A stretch of DNA of 64,000 bases from Mesorhizobium sp. AR10. Its GTDB lineage: Bacteria; Pseudomonadota; Alphaproteobacteria; Rhizobiales; Rhizobiaceae. The notes under the pieces are model-generated. The model was not told where the DNA came from. It ran no database searches and worked only from the letters and a program-made list of their open reading frames with translations. A program made the position numbers and the translations under genes. Shown here in pieces: positions 44,482 to 55,845 of this stretch. Location: the NCBI RefSeq assembly GCF_024746795.1, contig NZ_CP080524.1:558001-622000 (forward strand), read 5' to 3'. The first letter of the stretch is position 1. Each line of letters starts with the position of its first letter.

Positions 44482-47148
44482 ATGCTCCGGCAAATGACCG
44501 GGCCGGGGCGGTTCGACGTGCGTCTGCTGTTTACCTTGCTGCTGATCTTCTCGACGACCGCCGCCGCCGTGGCGGAGCGGCGCGTTGCGCTGGTCATCGC
44601 CGACGATGATTACCGGCTGATCCGGCCGCTCGCCAATCCCGTCAATGATGGCGAGGCGATGGAAGCGGCGCTGAAGAAGCTCGGCTTCGAGGTTGTTCTC
44701 GAAACCAACCGCGATCTCAGGCGCATGCGCCGCGCCCTTGACGATTTCCGCGAGGATGCAAAGGGCGCCGACGTGGCGCTGGTGTATTTCTCCGGTCATG
44801 GCGTCGAGATCTCAGGCGAAAACCGGCTTTTGCCCGTCGATGCCGACGCCTCCTCGCTTGAGGCGCTGGAGAAGACCAGCCTGCCGCTCGAGGAGGTGCG
44901 CGATGCCGTCGCCGCCACAGCCAAGGTCGGGCTGATCATGCTCGACGCCTGCCGCAGCGATCCATTCACGGGCGGCAGCGGCGACGGGCGCGGCGCGACA
45001 CCGCTGATTAAGGATCTGGTGGACCAGGTCAAGCCGGGCCTCGGACGCGTCGGCAAGGCGGAAAACATCCTGTTCGCCTTTTCGGCAGCACCAGGCGAGA
45101 CAGCCGCGGACGGAACCGGTCAGAATTCGCCGTTCACGGCGGCACTGACCAAATATCTCGGCACCGACGGGCTCGAAATCCGCTCTGTGCTGACGTTGGT
45201 GCAGCAGGAGGTCTATGACCTCAGCCGCGGCAAGCAATTGCCCTATGTCGAGAACGGGCTGCCGAAGCTGTTCTTTGCCTCGGCTGCCAAAGAGCAATTG
45301 CCGGAGCGCGAGCGGCTGCTGCTCGCCATGGCCGATGTGACGCCGGAGATGCGCGGTCAGGTAGAGCGGGTCGCCAGCGACGCCGACATGCCGCTGGCGC
45401 CGCTCTATGGCGCGCTGATCAGCGTGGACACCAGCCATCTCTCCGGCGAAAGCTTGGACGCCAAGCTTCGCGAGGCCGCCGACGCCTTCGTCAAGGTGCG
45501 CGACGACATGAAGATCCTGGCCGCCGACGACCCGAAGGTGACCGAGTTGCGCCGGCAGGCCGAGGAGCAGTTGTCGCTCGGCGCCTTCGATGGCGCACGC
45601 GCGATCCTTGCCAAGGCCGCCGACATCGACAATGTCTCGCGCGACACATTAAAGGCCAAGTTCGTCAGCCGCACCCTCTCCGAGGCCGCGACGCGGTTTC
45701 TGTCCGGCGGCGCGGCCCGCGCCAGCCTGGATTACGCGACTGCCATCAGCGACTATGAAACGGTGCTGTCGCTCTACGGCGAGGCCGGGCAGACCTCGCT
45801 CGGCCTGGAGCAGGCCGACCGCCAGAGCCGCACGCTGGAGGCCCTTGGCGGGCTCTACACAACGGTTGGCAATAGCGACGCCGCCGGCCGCGCCTTTGCG
45901 GCGCTGGTGGCCAACCTCGAGCAGCGGTCGCGCCAGGAAACCGATCCCAGGGTCAAGCGCGATCTCGCCATCGGCCATATCAAGTTTGCCAACATCGAGA
46001 TGGCGCAAGGGGACCTGCTGGCCTCCCTGGAAAACTATGAGGCGGCCAGGGTCATGCTGCAGAATCTGACCGCACGGATCCCTGACAAAGAAGACTGGCT
46101 CGGCGATCTGGCCATGGCCAATGACAAGATCGGCAACGCACTGGCGACGCAAGGCGATGTGGGTGGGGCGGCCCAAGCCTATCAGCAAAGCCTGTCCATC
46201 AAGCAGCAATTGGCCGATGCGGAGCCGAACAGCGTCTATCTGCTGCGCGACCTGACCATTACCTATGACGAAATCGGCGACCTTGCCCGCACCACCGGCC
46301 AGCTCGACGGCGCCCAGACGGCATTCGAAGAGAGCCTGAGAATTCGGCTGGCGCTGGCGCAGAACAACCCCGATGACCCCAGGCACCAGCACGCTGTCTC
46401 CGTCAGCTACACCAGGATCGGCGACGTTCTGCGCGAGCGTGGCGACGCCGCCGGTGCGCTCGACGCCTACAACAAGAGCCAAGGGATCGCCGAAGCGCTT
46501 GTGCGCCGAGACTCAAACGACACCGATTTGAAGCGCGACCTGTCTGTCGGTTACGCCAAGATCGGCAAAGCTTACAGCGACCAGAAGGATTGGCCGCTCG
46601 CGCTGGGGTCCTTCCAGCAGGCGCTGGCGACGGCGCGCGACCTTGCCGCCATCGATCCCGGCAACACGGACTGGCAGCGCGACCTGTCTGTGTGTCTCGA
46701 ACAGGTCGCCGAGGTGCTTAGAGAGCAGGGCGATGCCAGCGGTGCTCTGCAAAACTATCAGGACAGTCTTTCTATAGCCGACCGGCTGGCCAAGCTGGAT
46801 CCTGCCAATTCGAACTGGCAGCGCGATATGTCGATTACCCTGCAGAAGATCGGTTATCTGGAAACCGACCGACGTCACTTTGAAGGTTCCAAGGCGGCAT
46901 TCGAGGCCAGCCTCGCTATCGCCCAGAAACTGGCCCAGTCCGATCCGGACAATGCGATCTGGCAAATCGATCTGGCGCGCGCCTACATCGCCTATGCCTA
47001 TGTCGCGAGGGATCCGAAGGCGGCGCTGACCAAGGCGCTTAAGCTGACGCTGGAGCTTGACCGTACGGGACGGCTGGCGCCCGGGGACAAATTCATGATC
47101 AAATATTTGCGCAACCTCCTGGCTCATTCCAACGTCCGAAAAAAATAG
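44482..47148 (+). CDS. Secreted caspase-like protease with TPR repeats
   Basis: An 888-residue protein. A signal peptide (LLFTLLLIFSTTAAAVA) is followed by a peptidase C14 caspase domain at about 33-260: RVALVIADDDYRLIRPLANPV, catalytic His106 in YFSGHGVE and Cys157 in MLDACRSDPF. Residues 420-870 are tetratricopeptide-type repeats with recurrent NxxWQRDLSVxxxKxG units spaced about 50 residues. It should act in the periplasm, cleaving after a basic or acidic residue with partners held by the repeats. ATG at 44482. It stands alone before gyrB; a hairpin at 47162 may end its transcript. Confidence 0.87.
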   Translation: MLRQMTGPGRFDVRLLFTLLLIFSTTAAAVAERRVALVIADDDYRLIRPLANPVNDGEAMEAALKKLGFEVVLETNRDLRRMRRALDDFREDAKGADVALVYFSGHGVEISGENRLLPVDADASSLEALEKTSLPLEEVRDAVAATAKVGLIMLDACRSDPFTGGSGDGRGATPLIKDLVDQVKPGLGRVGKAENILFAFSAAPGETAADGTGQNSPFTAALTKYLGTDGLEIRSVLTLVQQEVYDLSRGKQLPYVENGLPKLFFASAAKEQLPERERLLLAMADVTPEMRGQVERVASDADMPLAPLYGALISVDTSHLSGESLDAKLREAADAFVKVRDDMKILAADDPKVTELRRQAEEQLSLGAFDGARAILAKAADIDNVSRDTLKAKFVSRTLSEAATRFLSGGAARASLDYATAISDYETVLSLYGEAGQTSLGLEQADRQSRTLEALGGLYTTVGNSDAAGRAFAALVANLEQRSRQETDPRVKRDLAIGHIKFANIEMAQGDLLASLENYEAARVMLQNLTARIPDKEDWLGDLAMANDKIGNALATQGDVGGAAQAYQQSLSIKQQLADAEPNSVYLLRDLTITYDEIGDLARTTGQLDGAQTAFEESLRIRLALAQNNPDDPRHQHAVSVSYTRIGDVLRERGDAAGALDAYNKSQGIAEALVRRDSNDTDLKRDLSVGYAKIGKAYSDQKDWPLALGSFQQALATARDLAAIDPGNTDWQRDLSVCLEQVAEVLREQGDASGALQNYQDSLSIADRLAKLDPANSNWQRDMSITLQKIGYLETDRRHFEGSKAAFEASLAIAQKLAQSDPDNAIWQIDLARAYIAYAYVARDPKAALTKALKLTLELDRTGRLAPGDKFMIKYLRNLLAHSNVRKK

Positions 47149-47161
47149 CCGGCTGCCAGTT

Positions 47162-47184
47162 GGGGATTTGGGCTGGAAATCCCC
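47162..47184 (+). terminator. Hairpin after the caspase-TPR gene
   Basis: GGGGATTT pairs with AAATCCCC around a GGGCTGG loop, starting 13 bases after the stop. There is no T-run after it, so termination would be weak or rho-assisted. Confidence 0.5.
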
Positions 47185-47284
47185 GCAAACCTTGGAAAAA
47201 CCGCCTTTAGCGCCTATATCTAGGCGATATCAGAGGCGCGATTCGGGGCCGATTTTTCGCGCTGCATAAGCGGCATCTAGATAA

Positions 47285-49765
<2,481 letters not shown>

Positions 49766-49783
49766 GACCTGCACAGGGATTTT

Positions 49784-49815
49784 GAACATTGGTGCGCTCC
49801 GGCGTGCCAATGTTC
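49784..49815 (+). terminator. Terminator hairpin after gyrB
   Basis: GAACATTGG and CCAATGTTC pair as the base of a 14-base stem with two internal mismatches and a short TCCG-type loop, 19 bases after the gyrB stop. TTCG follows rather than a long T-run. Confidence 0.6.
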
Positions 49816-49911
49816 TTCGAGCCCCAACAAAACATTTGAGGACCAGCCGGAACAGAAGGCCATCCGGGACATTGTGAGATTATCGATCACAATTTCTCAC
49901 AGGAGGTCTTC

Positions 49912-49989
49912 ATGGGACGCGGTATCTTGCTCTGGTTGCTTGGAATTCCGATTCCGATCATCATTCTCATCATGCTTTTCGTACGGTAG
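49912..49989 (+). CDS. 25-residue membrane peptide
   Basis: ATG at 49912 with a perfect AGGAGG 7 bases upstream opens a 25-codon frame ending in TAG. The peptide starts MGRGILLWLLGIPIPIIILI and ends FVR: one hydrophobic helix with an Arg at each end, expected to insert in the inner membrane. Short proteins of this pattern, often with the same WLLGIPIPIIIL core, recur in alphaproteobacteria, but no function is known. The next gene starts 10 bases later with its own G-rich ribosome-binding site, so the two are likely co-transcribed. Confidence 0.75.
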   Translation: MGRGILLWLLGIPIPIIILIMLFVR

Positions 49990-49999
49990 GGGGGCCTCT

Positions 50000-50911
50000 A
50001 TGCAGTCCACCCTATCGGCTGTCGACGTCTCCGCTTCTACCGAATCCTCTTCAACTGCCGTTAGTTGGGGTCCGATCATCGCCGGCGCCTTCGCGGCCTC
50101 GACGCTGACCTTCATCCTGATGCTGCTCGGCTCGGGTCTCGGACTGAGCATGGTTTCGCCATGGTCCGGCTCCGGCGCTTCGGTCGCCACCTTCGCGGTT
50201 TCCACCGCAATCTGGCTGATCATCGTGCAGTGGCTATCGTCAGGGGTCGGCGGCTATCTCGCCGGCCGCCTGCGCACCAAATGGGTCGGCATCCACACGG
50301 ATGAGGTTTATTTCCGTGACACGGCGCATGGCTTCCTCGCCTGGGCATTGGCGACGCTGCTTGTCGTCGGCGTGCTCAGCTCGGCGCTGTCGGCGGCCGT
50401 CGGCACCGGCGTGCAGGCCGTTTCCACCGTCGCATCCGGTGCTGCGATGGGTGCTTCGGCAGGCGCTTCCGCCAATGCCAGCGGGGCATCAGCCGACAAT
50501 GCGACATCCTATCTCGTGGATTCGCTGTTCCGCCCTGCCGATGCGAGCAGGCTCGCAGCCACCAATCCGGACAGCGATCCCGCGGCGCAGGCTTCGCGCA
50601 TCCTGATCGCCAGTGCCGCGGCAGGCGAGATTTCGGCCGACGACAAGACCTATCTGTCGCAACTGGTAGCTGCTCGCACCGGTCTGTCGGAAGCCGATGC
50701 CAAGGCGCGTGTCGATGCGCTGGTTGCCAAGGTTGAGGATGCCAAAGTCAAAGCTCAACAGGCCGCCGACACGGCACGGAAGGGCAGCGCCACCTTTGCG
50801 TTGCTCGGTGCGCTGTCGCTGGTCATCGGCGCCTTCATCGCCAGTGCCGCGGCCGCGCTCGGTGGCAGGCAACGCGACGACGAGGAAGCAGTGCTCCTTA
50901 CCAGTCGCTGA
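50000..50911 (+). CDS. PhnA-like four-helix membrane protein, unknown function
   Basis: A 303-residue protein. Residues 23-70 contain two helices including SWGPIIAGAFAASTLTFILM, a third lies near 105-125, and the last near the C terminus before RQRDDEEAVLL. Between them is a long Ala/Ser/Gly-rich region (GASAGASANASGASAD) and a helical coiled segment SEADAKARVDALVAKVEDAK. Proteins of this type are often labelled PhnA-like in rhizobia without experimental support. ATG at 50000 follows GGGGGG. It continues the unit begun by the 25-residue peptide gene. Confidence 0.7.
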   Translation: MQSTLSAVDVSASTESSSTAVSWGPIIAGAFAASTLTFILMLLGSGLGLSMVSPWSGSGASVATFAVSTAIWLIIVQWLSSGVGGYLAGRLRTKWVGIHTDEVYFRDTAHGFLAWALATLLVVGVLSSALSAAVGTGVQAVSTVASGAAMGASAGASANASGASADNATSYLVDSLFRPADASRLAATNPDSDPAAQASRILIASAAAGEISADDKTYLSQLVAARTGLSEADAKARVDALVAKVEDAKVKAQQAADTARKGSATFALLGALSLVIGAFIASAAAALGGRQRDDEEAVLLTSR

Positions 50912-50932
50912 GCGATCCGCTCTTGTGAACAG

Positions 50933-50964
50933 AAAAGCCCGGCTTGATACCGGGCTTTTTGTTT
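50933..50964. terminator. Bidirectional terminator between convergent genes
   Basis: AAAAGCCCGG (50933-50942) pairs with CCGGGCTTTT (50950-50959) around CTTGATA, followed by T and GTTTT. It lies between the PhnA-like gene and the end of pntB and can stop transcription from either side. Confidence 0.9.
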
Positions 50965-50997
50965 TGGAGAGATTGGCTGGGTCGGTCGACAAACGGC

Positions 50998-52404
50998 TCA
51001 GTGATCCATGGCCTTGACGATCTCTTCGGTCATCTTCTTGGCATCGCCGAGCAGCATCATGGTGCCGTCCTTGTAGAACAGCGTGTTGTCGATGCCGGCA
51101 TAGCCGGAGCCGAGCGAGCGCTTGACGAACAGGCAGGTGCGGGCCTTGTCGACGTCGAGGATCGGCATGCCGTAGATTGGCGACGACTTGTCGTCGCGGG
51201 CGGACGGGTTCGTGACGTCGTTGGCACCGATGACGTAGGCGACGTCGGCTTGCGCGAAGTCCGAGTTGATGTCCTCGAGCTCGAACACCTCGTCGTAAGG
51301 CACGTTGGCTTCGGCGAGCAGCACGTTCATGTGGCCGGGCATGCGGCCGGCGACCGGGTGGATGGCGTATTTGACCTCGACGCCGTTGGCCTTGAGCTTG
51401 TCGGCCATTTCGCGCAGCGCATGCTGCGCCTGGGCGACGGCCATGCCGTAGCCAGGCACGATGATCACCTTCTGCGCGTTCATCATCAGATAGGCGGCAT
51501 CGTCGGCCGAGCCCTGCTTGACCGTACGCTCGATGCCGTCATCGGCAGCTGCGGCCGTCTCGCCGCCGAAGCCGCCGAGAATGACCGAGATGAACGATCG
51601 ATTCATGCCCTTGCACATGATGTAGGACAGAATCGCGCCGGACGAGCCGACCAACGCGCCGGTGATGATCAGCGCCAGATTGCCGAGCGTGAACCCGAGT
51701 GCCGCCGCCGCCCAGCCGGAATAGGAGTTCAGCATCGAGACGACCACCGGCATGTCGGCGCCGCCGATCGGGATGATCAGCAGGACGCCAAGAACAAGCG
51801 ACGCCGCAACGATCAGCCAGAAGATGAATTTCGACTCGGTGGTGACGAGCAGGATGATCAAAACGATCAGCGCGATGCCGAGGGCGGCGTTGATGAAGTG
51901 GCGGCCACCGATCATGATCGGCTTGCCCGACATGCGGCCGTCGAGCTTGAGGAAGGCGATGACCGAGCCGGTGAAGGTGATGGCACCGATGGCAACACCA
52001 AGGCTCATCTCGATCAGCGCCTGGCTATGGATATCGTTGAGTTCGCCGATATTGAAGCTTGTCGGCGCGTACATTGCCGCCGCCGCAACCATCACTGCCG
52101 CCAAGCCGACGAGCGAATGGAAGGCGGCGACCAGTTGCGGCATCGCCGTCATGGCGATGCGCCGCGCGGTATAGGCGCCGACACTGCCGCCGATGGCAAG
52201 ACCAAGGAGAATGAGCAGATAACGGCCGCCGGACGGCACATTGTCCGCCGCCAGCGCCAGCGTGGTGGCGATGGCGATGCCCATGCCGATCATGCCGTAC
52301 ATATTGCCCTGGCGGCTGGTGGTCGGATGCGACAGGCCGCGCAGCGCCAGGATGAACAGGATGCCGGAGACCAGATAGAGGAAGGACGCGAAGTTGGCGT
52401 TCAT
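50998..52404 (-). CDS. pntB: NAD(P) transhydrogenase beta subunit
   Basis: A 468-residue membrane subunit of proton-translocating transhydrogenase. About nine helices occupy the first 270 residues. The NADP-binding domain III at the C terminus has PGYGMAVAQAQHALREM with its GxGxxxAxA-type fingerprint, IHPVAGRMPGHMNVLLAEA and the ending RSLGSGYAGIDNTLFY. It couples hydride transfer from NADH to NADP with proton movement. It is the last gene of pntAA-pntAB-pntB, 6 bases after pntAB. Confidence 0.94.
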   Translation of the reverse strand: MNANFASFLYLVSGILFILALRGLSHPTTSRQGNMYGMIGMGIAIATTLALAADNVPSGGRYLLILLGLAIGGSVGAYTARRIAMTAMPQLVAAFHSLVGLAAVMVAAAAMYAPTSFNIGELNDIHSQALIEMSLGVAIGAITFTGSVIAFLKLDGRMSGKPIMIGGRHFINAALGIALIVLIILLVTTESKFIFWLIVAASLVLGVLLIIPIGGADMPVVVSMLNSYSGWAAAALGFTLGNLALIITGALVGSSGAILSYIMCKGMNRSFISVILGGFGGETAAAADDGIERTVKQGSADDAAYLMMNAQKVIIVPGYGMAVAQAQHALREMADKLKANGVEVKYAIHPVAGRMPGHMNVLLAEANVPYDEVFELEDINSDFAQADVAYVIGANDVTNPSARDDKSSPIYGMPILDVDKARTCLFVKRSLGSGYAGIDNTLFYKDGTMMLLGDAKKMTEEIVKAMDH

Positions 52405-52410
52405 GGCGCT

Positions 52411-52839
52411 CTACTTTTCCTTCTTCTTGTACATCGCCAGCATGCGCTGGGTGACGAGGAAGCCGCCGAAGATGTTGACGGAAACCAGCATCAACGCAAC
52501 GAAGCCGAAGCCGGTGGCAATGCCGGACGCCGAGATGCCGACGGCGAGCAGCGCGCCGACGACAATGACCGAGGAAATGGCGTTGGTGACGGCCATCAGC
52601 GGCGTGTGTAGCGCCGGCGTCACCTGCCAGACGACGTAATAGCCGACGAAGATCGCCAGCACGAAAATGGCAAAGCGGAAGACGAAGGGGTCGATGGCCC
52701 CGCCGGACAGCGCGTGCGCGGCGTCGCCGGCCGCGTCGGCACCACCGGGAGCAGATGCCAGGTTCTGCACCGCAAGCCTGACTGCGGCGCTCGCCTGGTC
52801 GAGCTGGTCGAGGGCTTTCTGCAGGGTCTGATCCATCAC
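52411..52839 (-). CDS. pntAB: NAD(P) transhydrogenase alpha subunit part 2
   Basis: A 142-residue protein holding the membrane helices that in enterobacteria are fused to PntA. After a soluble N-terminal stretch it has three to four helices: [40 protein letters not shown] and [20 protein letters not shown]. The split pntAA/pntAB arrangement is normal in alphaproteobacteria. Its ATG overlaps the pntAA stop by four bases. Confidence 0.92.
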   Translation of the reverse strand: MMDQTLQKALDQLDQASAAVRLAVQNLASAPGGADAAGDAAHALSGGAIDPFVFRFAIFVLAIFVGYYVVWQVTPALHTPLMAVTNAISSVIVVGALLAVGISASGIATGFGFVALMLVSVNIFGGFLVTQRMLAMYKKKEK

Positions 52840-54104
52840 GCGATCCCTTTCGGCTTGGACGAGGGCGACTTGGGTGCGGCAGGTTTCTTTGGAGCGGCCT
52901 TCTTGGGCGTGGCTGCATCGGCAACCATCGTCTTGGCCGGGATTGCGGCGGGCTCGACACGGGGCTGTTCCGCCTTGGCAAAAGCCGGATGGACCACCTT
53001 GCCGCCATCGGTCAGCATGGTTGCCTTGACCAGATCGTCATCGCGGTTGATGGCGAGCGTCTTGGTGGTCTTGTCGACCAGCGTTTCGACGAAGGCGAAC
53101 AGGTTCCTGGCGTAAAGCAGCGACGCGGACGCGGCGACGCGGCCAGGGACATTGAGATGGCCGACGATCTTGACGTTGTTGGCTGTCGTGACCACCTGGC
53201 CTGGTACGGCGCCCTCAACATTGCCGCCGCGTTCGACCGCAAGGTCGACAAGCACCGAACCTGGCTTCATCGAGGCGACCATCGCCGCCGAAACCAGCTT
53301 CGGCGCCGGCCGGCCGGGGATCAGCGCCGTGGTGATGACGATGTCCTGCTTGGCAATGTGTTCGGCGGTCAATGCTGCCTGCTTGGCCTGGTATTCCTTC
53401 GACATTTCCTTGGCGTAGCCGCCGGCCGTTTCGGCGGCCTTGAACTCATCGTCCTCGACCGCCAGGAACTTTGCGCCGAGCGATTGCACCTGCTCCTTCA
53501 CCGCAGGGCGCACATCGGTGGCGGTGACGACCGCGCCAAGCCGCCTTGCCGTGGCGATCGCCTGCAGGCCGGCAACGCCGACGCCCATGATGAAGACTTT
53601 CGCCGCCGGCACCGTACCGGCCGCCGTCATCATCATCGGCAACGCCCGGTCATATTCCGAAGCGCCGTCGATCACCGCCTGATAGCCGGCAAGATTGGCC
53701 TGGCTGGACAGCACGTCCATCGACTGGGCACGGGTGATGCGCGGCATGAACTCCATCGAGAAGGTGGTGACGCCGGCCTTGGCCAGAGCGGCGACAGCAG
53801 CATCGTTGCCATAGGGATCCATGATGGCAATGACGGTGGTGCCTGATTTGTAACCCTTCAGCTCCGCTTCGCCTGGCCGGCGCACCTTCAGCACCACATC
53901 GGCCTTGGCGGCATCGCCGGCCTTGCCGATGACGGCGCCCGCCTTAGCGAATTCCTCGTCGGGAATGCGCGACCGCGTGCCGGCGCCGGTTTCGACAACC
54001 ACGTCGAGACCCAGCCCCGCCAGCCGCTTTACCGTATCGGGCGAGGCCGCAACGCGTGGCTCGTTCGCGTCGAGCTCACGAGGGATGAAAACCGTCTGTC
54101 CCAC
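52836..54104 (-). CDS. pntAA: NAD(P) transhydrogenase alpha subunit part 1
   Basis: A 422-residue soluble NAD-binding subunit (domain I). It has [20 protein letters not shown] at the start, the Rossmann block [39 protein letters not shown] and the [16 protein letters not shown] loop. The C-terminal 40 residues are a Lys/Pro/Ala-rich linker ([20 protein letters not shown]) typical of rhizobial forms. It leads the transhydrogenase genes and follows the small oxidase-subunit gene by 84 bases. Confidence 0.93.
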   Translation of the reverse strand: MGQTVFIPRELDANEPRVAASPDTVKRLAGLGLDVVVETGAGTRSRIPDEEFAKAGAVIGKAGDAAKADVVLKVRRPGEAELKGYKSGTTVIAIMDPYGNDAAVAALAKAGVTTFSMEFMPRITRAQSMDVLSSQANLAGYQAVIDGASEYDRALPMMMTAAGTVPAAKVFIMGVGVAGLQAIATARRLGAVVTATDVRPAVKEQVQSLGAKFLAVEDDEFKAAETAGGYAKEMSKEYQAKQAALTAEHIAKQDIVITTALIPGRPAPKLVSAAMVASMKPGSVLVDLAVERGGNVEGAVPGQVVTTANNVKIVGHLNVPGRVAASASLLYARNLFAFVETLVDKTTKTLAINRDDDLVKATMLTDGGKVVHPAFAKAEQPRVEPAAIPAKTMVADAATPKKAAPKKPAAPKSPSSKPKGIA

Positions 54105-54188
54105 CGCATTTTCCTTTCGGCTGGAACCTGTTTGCGCAGAAGGCCGGCCGGACTGCCGGCGACGTTCCGGGCAAAGGGTATGAATAGT

Positions 54189-54413
54189 CTACCGGAGAAT
54201 AAAGCCGCCGGCGGCCAGGATCAGAACGAACAGGATGGTCGCCGAGAAAAAGCCGCCCGCAAAGAAGCCGAAAGCCATTGCGATCAGCGCGGCGAGACAA
54301 AAGAGCGATCCATACTTGGCCAGCATGATGAAGCCCGCATAGGTGCGGTCGTGCTCGGCATAGTCCATCTTCGCGCCCAGTTCGACAGGACCGGTCGGCG
54401 TGTGATCAGCCAT
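54189..54413 (-). CDS. aa3-type cytochrome c oxidase subunit IV
   Basis: A 74-residue protein with a polar N terminus (DYAEHDRTYAGFIML) and two closely spaced membrane helices. This matches the small bacterial aa3 oxidase subunit IV family. AAGGGG stands before the ATG at 54413; a longer frame from 54446 begins without one. It lies upstream of pntAA on the same strand and may be co-transcribed. The rest of the oxidase is not in the window. Confidence 0.8.
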   Translation of the reverse strand: MADHTPTGPVELGAKMDYAEHDRTYAGFIMLAKYGSLFCLAALIAMAFGFFAGGFFSATILFVLILAAGGFILR

Positions 54414-54604
54414 AGGAATACCCCTTCGAAGACATCTTTGAGGCACATAGCGAAAAGCCGGCCCGAGGGCAATGGCGCTATTGCCGCATCGCCGGAGACA
54501 ACAGCCTCAAATGAAAGTTGAAGCCGCCGCCGGCGAGGCAGACTGCATCGCGCCGCGGTCGGTGGACAGACAGGTGCTGGCCAGGAACCTCTAAGGCGCG
54601 GATC

Positions 54605-54754
54605 TCAGCCGGCGAGGTGCGGAAACAGCCCGAGCAGCCCAACAACGATCAGGTAGAGCGCGACGATGTAGTTGAGCAGCCGCGGCATCACCAGGATCAG
54701 CACGCCGGCGATCAGGGAGATCAGCGGGGTGAGCGCGAGCGTGGAAATGGTCAT
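54605..54754 (-). CDS. 49-residue DUF3096 membrane peptide
   Basis: A 49-codon frame reading from ATG 54754 to TGA at 54607-54605. The product is two hydrophobic helices split by MPRLLNY: MTISTLALTPLISLIAG, then a short loop, then IVALYLIVVGLLGLF. This is the DUF3096 pattern of very small alphaproteobacterial membrane proteins. AAAGGAAA precedes the start. Function unknown. Confidence 0.8.
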   Translation of the reverse strand: MTISTLALTPLISLIAGVLILVMPRLLNYIVALYLIVVGLLGLFPHLAG

Positions 54755-54908
54755 GTCGATTTCCTTTCAAGGACTGATTGCATCAGGCGCCCAGGCTGCC
54801 TGTCGACTTTCATTCACATGTTCGTGCGAATGCGCCAATGGCACCCGCGCTGCCATCCAGAACGCAGAGGCGGCCGTAAAGCTCCACGCACCCTGCAATA
54901 GCGAGGTG

Positions 54909-55679
54909 TCAGGCGGCTTCGCGAAAATACTTGGCGGTGGGCAGGATGGTCAGCGGCGCGAGTTCGCCGCTCTTGGGGCGTTGGAAAAGCATACGCTGTT
55001 CGAACGCCGTGGAGTTGAAGAACGGGAAGCGATCCAGCGTCGCCTGCATGTTTTCGGAGCATTTCGACTGGAACAGATGCACGGGAACGGTGAGCCCGGG
55101 ATAGGTGCGCGGCGGCACGGCGTGCTCGGAACGGAAGATGCGATGATAGAAGCCGGCATGCTCTTCTTTGACCGCCGTCAGGCAATACGTCGACTTGAAG
55201 TGGCTGCAAGCTACGACCGCAAGCCTAAGCGTCACGTAAGGAAGCACGCGCAGGCTCGTCGACCACTCGGTATCGGCAGCGAATCGGCTTGGATCGACGA
55301 ACGTCTCACCGGCCGCCAGCCGCTGCGCCAGCACGTCGCCGAAGACTTGGGTGCTGGGTGAAACAGGGTACTTTGCGCTGGCGTAGTGAATTCTGATGGT
55401 GCTGACCAGCACACCATCGAAGAAGACGCCAAAGCGATAGGAATTGCGCAGATCGTCGAACTTGTCTTTGACCATGCGCGAGGCGTCAGGCTTCACCATG
55501 CCGGCATGAAGGTAGGATTTGTAGCGAAGTCGATAGATGGCTTCCAAATCCTCGGCACCGTCGCAAAGGCGATACTCGATGTGTTCCAGAACGTCCATGA
55601 TATGACGTGAAAACACCGAAGGAGCCTGAGAAGTGGCCTTGGATGCCACCTGAGGCATACCTATTAACTGAGTTTCCAT
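54909..55679 (-). CDS. N-acyl amino acid synthase, FeeM-like
   Basis: A 256-residue GNAT-related acyltransferase. Features of the FeeM/acyl-homoserine-lactone-synthase superfamily: EHIEYRLCDGAEDLEAIYRLRYKSYLHAG, SYRFGVFFDGVLVSTIRIH, an acyl-site FVDPSRFAADTEWS, and a C-terminal VHLFQSKCSENMQATL. The presumed reaction joins an acyl-ACP chain to an amino acid, giving lipid-like signal or surface molecules. ATG at 55679 has GAGGGTAAC upstream. The divergent-looking gap on its left holds DUF3096. The membrane GGDEF-EAL gene lies directly upstream in transcription order. Confidence 0.75.
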   Translation of the reverse strand: METQLIGMPQVASKATSQAPSVFSRHIMDVLEHIEYRLCDGAEDLEAIYRLRYKSYLHAGMVKPDASRMVKDKFDDLRNSYRFGVFFDGVLVSTIRIHYASAKYPVSPSTQVFGDVLAQRLAAGETFVDPSRFAADTEWSTSLRVLPYVTLRLAVVACSHFKSTYCLTAVKEEHAGFYHRIFRSEHAVPPRTYPGLTVPVHLFQSKCSENMQATLDRFPFFNSTAFEQRMLFQRPKSGELAPLTILPTAKYFREAA

Positions 55680-55845
55680 TGTTACCCTCGTGCCGCCGCA
55701 ACTAAACAATACCGGACGACCGAATGAACAAGAAGATGAAACTCTAATCGTCAGTGTTTACCGAACATTAACCTTAACAATGGGTTAACGCTTTGGCAAT
55801 TCACCGTTCTTTGAGCGGCTTTTCAAGCGCAATAAAGGATGGGAT

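Noticed and set aside
50944..52611. Long plus-strand frame opposite pntB/pntAB
   Set aside because: Asp/Arg/His-rich antisense shadow; the transhydrogenase genes on the other strand are unambiguous.
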